Shown one piece after another: positions 1-6,629 of a DNA stretch of 64,000 nt (its first letter is position 1; the number at the start of each line of letters is the position of its first letter). The notes beneath the pieces were generated by a model. It was not told where the DNA came from. It did not search any database and saw nothing but the letters and a program-made list of their open reading frames with translations. This DNA is from Catenulispora yoronensis. Lineage in GTDB: Bacteria; Actinomycetota; Actinomycetes; Streptomycetales; Catenulisporaceae. Location of the stretch: positions 62,001-126,000 of the forward strand of contig NZ_BAAAQN010000028.1 of the NCBI RefSeq assembly GCF_039531695.1, written 5' to 3'. Made by a program: the position numbers and the translations under genes.

Positions 1-568
1 CGGCGTCGGCCAGGACCGCGGCGGTGCGGGACTGCGGATCGGCGGAGTCCAGGGGCACGTAGGCCGCTCCGGTGACCAGGATGCCCAGCAGGGCGGGGAC
101 CAGGTCGGCCGAGGGCTGGACCGCCAGGCCGACGATCGTGCCGTCGCCGGCGCCCCGGGTCCGCAGCCCGGCTGCGATGCGTTCGGCACGAGCCACCAGC
201 TCGCGGTATGTCAGGACGCTGCCGTCGGCGGCTTCGATCGCGGGTGCGTCGGGGGTGCGGTGTGCCTGCTCGATCACCAGGCTCACCAGGGTGCCGCCGG
301 CGTAGGCGATGTCGGGGCCGAAGGCGTGGCGCGGCGGGCGGGGTCGGGTGGGCTTGGCGATCTCACTGATCCAGGCGCTCGCCGCCGACGTTCCGTTCAC
401 CGCCGACGTCCCATTCACCGCCGACGTCCCGTTCGAGGCGCTTGCTTTCGCCGTTCCGTCTTCGTCCGTGGCGCTCGCCGCCGTCCCCGGCAGCCCCGCG
501 ACCCCGTCGAACAGCGCGTCCCAGCGCTGGCGGGCCAGGATATGGCCCGGAGGCTGATGCATCCGCAT
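1..568 (-). CDS. Nonribosomal peptide synthetase, N-terminal part of an adenylation domain (runs off the left edge)
   Basis: Only about the first 189 codons are inside the window. The protein begins directly with an adenylation (A) domain and has no condensation domain in front, so it is an initiation module or a stand-alone loading protein. Core motif A1 is visible as LTYREL (about residues 119-124) and A2 as AYVPLD (about 169-174). The specificity pocket lies beyond the edge, so the substrate cannot be read. The ATG at 566-568 is preceded by a G-rich ribosome site overlapping the end of the mbtH-like gene, with a gap of 5 bases. Residues about 44-61 are three copies of an NGTSAV-like unit from an 18-bp DNA repeat. 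Context (MbtH, exporter, glutamate mutase) suggests an amino-acid-activating enzyme, possibly for a methylated aspartate. Family identity is firm; substrate is inference. Confidence 0.9.
   Translation of the reverse strand, partial: MRMHQPPGHILARQRWDALFDGVAGLPGTAASATDEDGTAKASASNGTSAVNGTSAVNGTSAASAWISEIAKPTRPRPPRHAFGPDIAYAGGTLVSLVIEQAHRTPDAPAIEAADGSVLTYRELVARAERIAAGLRTRGAGDGTIVGLAVQPSADLVPALLGILVTGAAYVPLDSADPQSRTAAVLADA
384..437 (-). repeat. 18-bp direct repeat, three copies, in the NRPS N-terminus
   Basis: Three near-identical 18-base units (GCCGACGTCCCGTTCACC type) encode repeated NGTSAV-like segments in front of the adenylation domain. They differ at only a few bases, which suggests recent expansion. 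Confidence 0.9.
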
Positions 569-573
569 CGCCG

Positions 574-810
574 TCACCCCCGCCCCGGCATGAGCTGGGT
601 CCAGTGCGTCTCGACGTATTCCAGGCAGTCCCCGCGGCCGGCCGGGCCGAACGCGGTGTCCCAGCCCGCCGGGACGGCCAGGCGCGCCGGCCAGGTCGAG
701 TGCTGCCCGAGGTCGTTGACCAGGACCAGGTAGCGCGCGCTGTCGTCCTCGAAGGGGTTCGGCTCGCGGTCGGACCGCGCCGGTTCGATCGTGGTGTTCG
801 TGGTCGTCAT
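574..810 (-). CDS. MbtH-like NRPS accessory protein
   Basis: A 78-residue protein with the MbtH family signature: NPFEDD near the N-terminus (about residues 18-23), then YLVLVN, and a C-terminal part with W and CLEYVE-TW spacing. MbtH proteins bind NRPS adenylation domains and are often needed for their solubility and activity. Here it is encoded immediately upstream of the A-domain gene it most likely serves. The ATG at 808-810 has an AGGAG site 7 bases away that overlaps the stop codon of the exporter gene, so translation is probably coupled. Length is normal for the family (about 70 residues plus a short N-terminal extension). Confidence 0.95.
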   Translation of the reverse strand: MTTTNTTIEPARSDREPNPFEDDSARYLVLVNDLGQHSTWPARLAVPAGWDTAFGPAGRGDCLEYVETHWTQLMPGRG

Positions 811-820
811 CAGGGTTCTC

Positions 821-2323
821 CTATGCCTCGGACGCGGCCGGGAGGCCGCCGGAGTTCGGGGATTCGGGCAGGTCGCGGCGAGTGCGCAGGGGGCCGATCA
901 GCAGGATCGCCTTCGCCAGCGCGCCGGCGCCGAGGACCAGCCACAGGGTGGTGCGCACGCCGATCACGGTGGCCAGCGCGCCGCCGGCCAGGGCGCCCAG
1001 CGGGATCAGGCAGAACGACACGACGCTGCCGCTGCTGCCGATCCGGCCGAGCATGTCCGGCGGGCAGTACGCCTGCCGCCACGCCGCGCCGATCACGTTC
1101 ACCGCGACGATGCCGGCGGCCGGGATCAGCAGGCCGAGGGCGAACAGGGCCAGGCCCGGTCCGTGCGTCGCCATCGGGATCAGCAGGCCGAAGGGCGTGG
1201 ACGCCAGCGACAGCGTCAGCAGGGCGCGCGCGGTGCCCAGGCGCCGGGCGATCCGGCCGGCGAACAGGGCGCCGACGACGCCGCCGAGGCAGTCCCCGGC
1301 CATCAGCACGCCGATCCCGCCGGCGCTCAGGCCCAGGTCCCGGACCAGGAACACCACGAGCAGCGCCTGGCCGCCGCTGAGCAGGAAGTTGTCGACGGCC
1401 GCGCCGATCGTCAGGATCCGGAGATAGGGGTCGCGGGCCAGGAAGCGGAAGCCGTCGCGGATCTCCTGGCGCAGCGAGGAGTCGGGACGCGGTCCGGGGC
1501 GCTCGGGTTCGGGCTTGCGGATCGCGAGCAGGCACACGGTCGACACCACGTAGCTGGCCGCGTCGACCACGAGCCCGAACGCCGCCGTGACCGCCTGGAT
1601 CAGCAGGCCGCCGAGGCTGCCGCCGGAGACCACCGCGGCCTGCTGGGCGCCTTCGAGCTTCGCGTTGCCCTCGGGCAGGTCCTCCGGGTCCAGCAGCGAG
1701 GGGATGTAGGCGCCGAGCGCCGGGCCGAAGAACACCCCGGCCGCGCCGCCGAGCAGTTCGACGGCGACCAGCTGGCCCAGCGTCAGCACGCCGAGCCACC
1801 ACGCCACCGGGACGCTGAGCACCAGCAGGAACGAGGCCGCGTTGGCGGCCACCAGGGTGCGGCGGCGCGGCAGCCGGTCGATCCAGGCGCCGGCCGGCAG
1901 GCCCAGGACCAGCCAGGGCAGCCAGGCCGCCGCGGTCATCAGGCCGATGATGTAGGGGGCGGCGTGCATCGTCTCCAGGGCCACCAGCGGCAGGGCGACG
2001 CCGGAGACGGCGCTGCCCAGGACGCTGACGGTCTCGCCGACCCACAGCAGGCGGAAGTCGCGGTGGCGCCACAGGCTGCGGCGTTTCGCGGGCTGCTGGG
2101 GTTGGGCCTGGTCCGGGTTCTGGTCTTGAGTCCGGTCCTGGTCCGCGGTCCGGTTCCGGTTCTTGTCCTGGTCCGCGGTCCGGTTCTGGTCCTGGTCCTG
2201 GTCCTGGTCCGCGGTCCGGCCTTGGGGCACGGAGCCGGTGTCCACGCCGCCGATCGCAGAAGGCTGCATCTCGGGGTCGGCGAGGTCGAGCTCCTCCACA
2301 CCGATCGAAGTCGAAGTACTCAT
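821..2323 (-). CDS. MFS transporter, probable exporter of the cluster product
   Basis: A 500-residue major facilitator protein with about 12 hydrophobic segments from about residue 85 to 480, including AALPLV/GLMTAAAWLPW-type helices and the GAWIDRLPRRR loop typical of the EntS/TetV-like drug and siderophore exporters. It probably exports the peptide or provides self-resistance. The ATG at 2321-2323 overlaps the stop of the preceding gene in an ATGA arrangement and has an AGGAG site 8 bases upstream, so it is preferred over an earlier in-frame ATG at 2368 that lies inside the upstream gene. The N-terminal 75 residues are unusual: a hydrophilic stretch very rich in Asp, Gln, Asn and Arg made by expansion of a GACCAG-like hexamer. 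The exported substrate is inferred from context only. Confidence 0.88.
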   Translation of the reverse strand: MSTSTSIGVEELDLADPEMQPSAIGGVDTGSVPQGRTADQDQDQDQNRTADQDKNRNRTADQDRTQDQNPDQAQPQQPAKRRSLWRHRDFRLLWVGETVSVLGSAVSGVALPLVALETMHAAPYIIGLMTAAAWLPWLVLGLPAGAWIDRLPRRRTLVAANAASFLLVLSVPVAWWLGVLTLGQLVAVELLGGAAGVFFGPALGAYIPSLLDPEDLPEGNAKLEGAQQAAVVSGGSLGGLLIQAVTAAFGLVVDAASYVVSTVCLLAIRKPEPERPGPRPDSSLRQEIRDGFRFLARDPYLRILTIGAAVDNFLLSGGQALLVVFLVRDLGLSAGGIGVLMAGDCLGGVVGALFAGRIARRLGTARALLTLSLASTPFGLLIPMATHGPGLALFALGLLIPAAGIVAVNVIGAAWRQAYCPPDMLGRIGSSGSVVSFCLIPLGALAGGALATVIGVRTTLWLVLGAGALAKAILLIGPLRTRRDLPESPNSGGLPAASEA

Positions 2324-3621
2324 ACCGGTAGCTCCTGTCGGACAGCGGCCGCCTGCGCCGGGTTCCACACGTCGTCACGGTCCAGCTGCGCCACCGCGTA
2401 CTTGCCGACCGCGCTGAGCAGCAGCCGCAGCTCGAAGGCGGCGGCCTCGGCCAGCCGGCGCAGCCCGGCCTCGGGGTCCTCGTCGGCGGCCAGCAGCGCG
2501 GCCCGGCCCAGGCCCACCGCGCGGGCGCCGAGCGCCAGGCATTTCAGGGCCCTGGTCCCCTCCCACATCCGGCCGGAGACCAGCAGCGGCCCGGCGGGCG
2601 CGTCGATCCGGCGCAGGCATTCGGCCAGCGGCAGGCCGACGTGGTCCAGGAAGGACGTCGGCGCCCAGCCGGTGCCGCCCTCGGCGCCGTCGATGGTCAC
2701 CGCGTCCGCGCCCGCCCGCCACGCGACCTCGGCCGCGAGCGCGACGTCCCGGCCGGGGTGCAGCTTCACCCAGACCCGGGCGCGCGGGAAGTTGTTGCGC
2801 ATGAAGCGGATCTGCTGGCGCAGGATCTCCTCCACGAAGGTGCCCGGGCTCGCGCAGCGCAGGACGCGGCCGGCGCCGCCGAGCACGTCCTCGAAGGCGA
2901 AGCGGTCGGCCAGCCGGCCGGCGGCCGCGGCGTCGACGACGGTCATGCCGCCCAGGCCCGGCTTGGCGCCCTGGCCGACCTTCAGTTCGAAGGCCAGGCG
3001 GCCGGACTCCAGCAGCGGCAGGGCCGAGGGGTCGCTGTAGACGAGGTTCCAGACCTCGGCGTCGGCGTCCTCAGTGCTCTGCTGCACCACCACGGCGCCG
3101 AGGCCGTCGGGGGCGTGGTCGGCGTAGGCGCGGATCCGGGCGACCAGCGACTTCTCGGCGCTGCCCAGGCGGCCGTAGCCGTTCACCGGGACCACGTTCT
3201 CGCCGATCACCATAGGCAGGCCGAGCGCCCCGGCCTGGCGGCTGACGGCGGTGCCGAGGTCGGTGCTGGCGACCTGCGTGGATCCGAACGCTGATATGTA
3301 GAACGGGAGCGGTGAGCGGAAGCCGCTGATGTCGGTGGCCAGGTCCACGTCGGAGGGGAGCGGCTCGCGGGCCAGCTCGATCAGCTTCTCCAGGCGGGCC
3401 GGCATGAACACCGGGGGGACGATGCGCAGGGCATTGATGCCGTCGGCGCTCGCGTCCGCACTCCCGTTCGTACCCGTGTCCGCGCCGGTGGTGTTGCCGG
3501 TGGTGGCGCCGAACAGCACGTGTCCGTAGTCCTCGACCGCGGGGAACACCGCCTCGGCGCCCAGCCGGGCCCGGCGCCGCACGGCGTCCTCGGGGAATCC
3601 GGGTGTGCTCAGGCCGCTCAT
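2320..3621 (-). CDS. Stand-alone glutamate-synthase-type FMN-binding domain protein (GltS_FMN family)
   Basis: A 433-residue TIM-barrel flavoprotein related to the FMN domain of the large subunit of glutamate synthase. Recognisable segments are the ELKVGQGAKPG phosphate/FMN region (about residue 212) and DGAEGGTGWAP (about 310), matching the DGGTGASP stretch of glutamate synthase. It lacks the glutaminase domain and the three cysteines that bind the 3Fe-4S cluster; the corresponding C-terminal part reads ARAVGLGRAALLAADEDP. It therefore cannot be a normal glutamate synthase. It sits between a glutamate mutase fusion and an exporter with 4-base ATGA overlaps at its start (3618-3621) and end (2320-2323), so it belongs to the same pathway. 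An FMN-dependent oxidation or amination of a methylaspartate-derived precursor is plausible, but the reaction is unknown. Residues about 40-60 are a low-complexity Thr/Gly/Asn/Ala insert. Confidence 0.82.
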   Translation of the reverse strand: MSGLSTPGFPEDAVRRRARLGAEAVFPAVEDYGHVLFGATTGNTTGADTGTNGSADASADGINALRIVPPVFMPARLEKLIELAREPLPSDVDLATDISGFRSPLPFYISAFGSTQVASTDLGTAVSRQAGALGLPMVIGENVVPVNGYGRLGSAEKSLVARIRAYADHAPDGLGAVVVQQSTEDADAEVWNLVYSDPSALPLLESGRLAFELKVGQGAKPGLGGMTVVDAAAAGRLADRFAFEDVLGGAGRVLRCASPGTFVEEILRQQIRFMRNNFPRARVWVKLHPGRDVALAAEVAWRAGADAVTIDGAEGGTGWAPTSFLDHVGLPLAECLRRIDAPAGPLLVSGRMWEGTRALKCLALGARAVGLGRAALLAADEDPEAGLRRLAEAAAFELRLLLSAVGKYAVAQLDRDDVWNPAQAAAVRQELPV

Positions 3622-6029
3622 GCCGACACCACCCCGGGCACCTTGGGGTAGGCGCTGGCCTGCCAGACCGACGTGAGACCGGCGATGTAGCGGGTCAGGC
3701 GCTCCAGCCCGATCCCGAAGCCGGCGCTGCCCTGGATGCCCTCGCGCGCCATGTCCAGGTACCACCCGTACTTCGCGGGGTTCTCGCCGGACTCCCGGAT
3801 CCGGGTGACGATCCGCGCGTACTCGTATTCGCGCTCGCTGCCGCTGGCCAGCTCGCCGTAGCCCTCGGGGGCGATCAGGTCGAAGTTGCGCAGGCGCCCG
3901 GGCTCGGTGCGGCTCTCACGGTCGTAGAAGCCGCGCGAGCCCTTCGGGTAGTCGGTGACGAAGAACGGCCGCCCGGCCTTGCCGGACAGGATCTCCTCGT
4001 TGCGCCACTCGATCTCGGCGTCAGCACTCTGCTCCAGGCCGAGCGTGCGCAGGTCGGCGACGGCGTCGGCGTGCGAGACGTGGTCGAAGGGCCACTCCAG
4101 CACCTCGGCGAACGGCGCGGTGTCGCGGCCCAGCGCCGCCAGCTCCGCGTCACGCTCGGCCAGCACCCGGCGGATCGCACCGACCACGATGCTCTCGGCG
4201 ACGGCCATCGCCTGCTCGCGGGTGGCGCCGGCGATCTCCACGTCGATCTGGTGGAACTCGGCGAGGTGGCGGCTGGTGGTGCAGGTCTCCAGCGGTTCGA
4301 GCCGGACGTTCGGCGCGATGCAGAAGATCTTGTCGAAGGCCAGCAGCGACGCCTGCTTGTAGAGGATCGCGCTGGTCATCAGCTTGTAGGGATGGCCGTA
4401 GAAGTCGACGTCGACCTGCTTGGAGCCGCGCCCGCCGGGGTCGGTGACCGGGCCGATGATCGGCGGCAGCATCTCGGTGAAGCCCAACGCGCCGAGGTGC
4501 TCGCGGGTGGCGGCGACGATGCTGTTCTGGATCAACAGGGTGTTGCGGGTGGCGGGGTCGGACAAGTGCGCGCGGACCGAGGTCGGCGGAGTGTCGGAGA
4601 GAGCGGGCATGGCGGTGCTCCTTGGGATGGCGGGATTCGGTGACGGTTCCAGCGGTGCGGGCGTGGCGGTGTCGTAGCGGCGCTCGACGTAGGTGAGTGA
4701 CGTGAGCAGGTCGGAGGAGCGCAGGGGCGGCGGAGGCGAGTCGTGCGCGGTTTGTGTGTTCTGTGCGCTCTGTGCGGTCGTTGACGACCGGCCCGGACGC
4801 GGGCGGATCGGCATGGCTCCGACGTCGGACCAGTGCAGACGGCCGTCGTCGTCCAGGCGGCTGCGGGCCCGGCCGGCGTTGTCGGGGTGGAGGCAGAACG
4901 GGACATCCAGCAACCCGCGCCGGAAAGCAGTCGACAGCGCGTGGCCGAGATCGTCGCGGTGGTCGGCGGCGAGGTCGAGGACGGCGTGGATGAGGGCTCT
5001 GGCTTCCAGGTAGACCTCTGATTCACCGGGGTCGGTATAGGGCACGACCAGACGAGCCCGGTCAGCCGCCGCCGACGCAGCGCGGAGCGCCTGCACGTTC
5101 TCGGCGAACGTCGGGATCCGGTGGGCTTCGGCCACCGTCTTCACGATCAGACGCGAAGCACCGGAGCGCACAGCCAGGCGTGCCGATTCCTCCAGCAGAG
5201 CCAAGGCACCGTCAGGAGTGCGCGGGAATACGCCCATGTAGGTGTAGATGACGATGTGCCAGTCCAGGCCGGTCAGCAGTTCCCCGGCGAGGCGCCGCAG
5301 CGCGGCCACGGCTTCCAGGTCCTGGCGCGGATCGGTCTGCTGCGCGTAGCTCAAGGAGACGCTGCGGATGCCGTGCTGCGCGAAGAACAGACATTCGAGC
5401 ACTGACAGCGCCACCAGCAGCGACGGCGGACACAACTGGCCGAGCATGCAGCCGCCGAAGGTCTCCAGGTGGGAGTCCGGCACGTCCGCGAGCAGCTCGC
5501 AGGCTTCCGTCCAGTTGCGGACCGACGTCGCCAGGGGAGTGCGGCCGTAGGGGAGGCAGTAGGAGACCGGTCCGCCTTCGGTGGCGTCGAGCCCGGCGGC
5601 CGCGGCGGCGGCGATGATGGCCTGTGGAACGGCCGAGCCGTGGCGGACCTGGACCGGGAACCGGGCGTCGCGCACGCCTTCGAGCAGCGCGGCGGTGACG
5701 GTGGGACCGTGGACGACCAGCGGATAGCCGTTCAGGTCCGCGCCGGTGTCGAGCGCGTGGCGGGCGGCGGCGTGGTCGCCTACGCGGGTGAAGCTGTCCA
5801 GCGTGATGGTGCCGGCGGTGCTGGGGCCTGCGTGCTTGACCGTCAGCAGGCCGGCCCGCATGAGTGCGGGGTCGGCGACGCCCATGCGGGGTTGGACGAC
5901 CAGGGTGCCGGCGGCGCGGGCGCGGCGCATGAACTCCGCGAAGGTGGGATGGGAGGCGCGGAGCTGCTCAGGCCTCGAAGCTTCGGCCCCTGATATGTGC
6001 GACTCGGGGCGGATCAGCTGCATGTTCAC
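3618..6029 (-). CDS. Fusion of glutamate mutase epsilon subunit and a class II aminoacyl-tRNA-synthetase-like (asparagine synthetase-like) domain
   Basis: An 803-residue protein with two parts. Residues 1 to about 415 are the B12-dependent glutamate mutase large subunit (GlmE/MutE): QPRMGV (46-51) and EGGPVSYCLPY (about 150-160) match the substrate-binding arginine and glutamate regions. With the adjacent small subunit it would isomerise L-glutamate to 3-methylaspartate. A Ser/Thr/Pro-rich linker follows (about 416-473). Residues 474-803 form a class II synthetase catalytic core with motif 2 (RHLAEF, about 586) and motif 3 (GFGIGLERL, about 772) but no N-terminal anticodon-binding OB fold, as in archaeal asparagine synthetase-related proteins. 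Such a core could adenylate a beta-carboxylate for amidation. The GTG at 6027-6029 overlaps the glmS stop (GTGA). The second half has its own strong internal start at 4610, so two products may be made. The fusion seems unusual. Confidence 0.85.
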   Translation of the reverse strand: MNMQLIRPESHISGAEASRPEQLRASHPTFAEFMRRARAAGTLVVQPRMGVADPALMRAGLLTVKHAGPSTAGTITLDSFTRVGDHAAARHALDTGADLNGYPLVVHGPTVTAALLEGVRDARFPVQVRHGSAVPQAIIAAAAAAGLDATEGGPVSYCLPYGRTPLATSVRNWTEACELLADVPDSHLETFGGCMLGQLCPPSLLVALSVLECLFFAQHGIRSVSLSYAQQTDPRQDLEAVAALRRLAGELLTGLDWHIVIYTYMGVFPRTPDGALALLEESARLAVRSGASRLIVKTVAEAHRIPTFAENVQALRAASAAADRARLVVPYTDPGESEVYLEARALIHAVLDLAADHRDDLGHALSTAFRRGLLDVPFCLHPDNAGRARSRLDDDGRLHWSDVGAMPIRPRPGRSSTTAQSAQNTQTAHDSPPPPLRSSDLLTSLTYVERRYDTATPAPLEPSPNPAIPRSTAMPALSDTPPTSVRAHLSDPATRNTLLIQNSIVAATREHLGALGFTEMLPPIIGPVTDPGGRGSKQVDVDFYGHPYKLMTSAILYKQASLLAFDKIFCIAPNVRLEPLETCTTSRHLAEFHQIDVEIAGATREQAMAVAESIVVGAIRRVLAERDAELAALGRDTAPFAEVLEWPFDHVSHADAVADLRTLGLEQSADAEIEWRNEEILSGKAGRPFFVTDYPKGSRGFYDRESRTEPGRLRNFDLIAPEGYGELASGSEREYEYARIVTRIRESGENPAKYGWYLDMAREGIQGSAGFGIGLERLTRYIAGLTSVWQASAYPKVPGVVSA
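4608..4623 (-). promoter_or_regulatory. Internal ribosome binding site and start codon for the synthetase-like domain
   Basis: Inside the glutamate mutase fusion gene, a perfect AAGGAG (4618-4623) lies 7 bases before an in-frame ATG (4608-4610). That ATG is exactly where the synthetase-like domain begins (MPALSD). It would give a 330-residue separate protein. This suggests that the fusion arose by loss of a stop codon between two genes and that the second reading start may still be used. Confidence 0.6.
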
Positions 6030-6544
6030 GACGCCCTGCCAGCGGGCAGCGCGGTGACATACGACTGGAAGAGGCTGAGTCCGGCCGCGTCGTCGAAGAC
6101 TCCGTCGAAACCGGCCGCCAGCAACCGGTCCGCGTGCCGTGCGTTGTCCGCGCCGCTGATGCCGAGCTTGCCGCCGATGACGATCGGCGTGCCGTCCAGA
6201 CCTCGCTGTTCGCGCAGCCGCCGGATGACGCGGAGCCCGTCGCTGACGCCGTGGCCGTTGACGCTGCTGACGACGACCAGTGACGGGGCCGTGCGGCGGC
6301 AGGCGTCGACGAGCTCTGCGTCGGGAACGCAGGGGCCGAGGTTGGCGACCTCGTGGCCGAGCTCCTCCAGGAGGAGTTGGAGGAAGACGAGGTTCCAGGT
6401 GTGGGCGTCGGAGGCGGTGCCGGTGACGATCGCGGTGGCGGTGGCGGTGGTTGCGGTGGTTGCGATGGCGCTGGCGGAGGCGGATCGAGAAGGCGCTGCG
6501 GCGTCAGGGCCTGGCCCGGCACCGGTGAGGAGGTCGGATGGCAT
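6026..6544 (-). CDS. glmS: Glutamate mutase sigma subunit (B12-binding, GlmS/MutS type)
   Basis: A 172-residue cobalamin-binding subunit. The base-off/His-on signature is seen as SDAHTWN (about residues 45-51), giving D-x-H-x-x-N where clostridial enzymes have D-x-H-x-x-G. SSVNGHG and IGGKLGISG further on match the remaining B12-domain motifs. It pairs with the epsilon domain of the next gene to form adenosylcobalamin-dependent glutamate mutase, giving 3-methylaspartate. That amino acid is known in lipopeptides such as friulimicin and as a precursor of beta-amino-acid starter units in vicenistatin. The first 40 residues are Ser/Ala/Thr low complexity and are not needed for the fold. Its ATG at 6542-6544 is the first of the minus-strand biosynthetic operon; the LAL regulator gene ends 85 bases upstream. 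Confidence 0.88.
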   Translation of the reverse strand: MPSDLLTGAGPGPDAAAPSRSASASAIATTATTATATAIVTGTASDAHTWNLVFLQLLLEELGHEVANLGPCVPDAELVDACRRTAPSLVVVSSVNGHGVSDGLRVIRRLREQRGLDGTPIVIGGKLGISGADNARHADRLLAAGFDGVFDDAAGLSLFQSYVTALPAGRAS

Positions 6545-6577
6545 GACTCGAATGTCGCCTGCGAGGCGGCACGCGGC

Positions 6578-6596
6578 ATGGGTGAGCCGTACCCAT
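6578..6596. promoter_or_regulatory. Inverted repeat upstream of glmS, candidate operator
   Basis: ATGGGT and ACCCAT form a perfect 6-bp inverted repeat with a 7-bp spacer, 34-52 bases upstream of the glmS start codon in an 85-base gap after the LAL regulator gene. The position suits an operator for the biosynthetic operon. It is a short repeat and could be chance. Confidence 0.35.
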
Positions 6597-6629
6597 ATTC
6601 CCGAACGAGGGTCTGGACCAGGGCCGGTC

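Noticed and set aside
6545..6629. Cobalamin riboswitch before glutamate mutase genes
   Set aside because: The 85-base gap is too short for a B12 riboswitch and shows none of its conserved boxes by eye.
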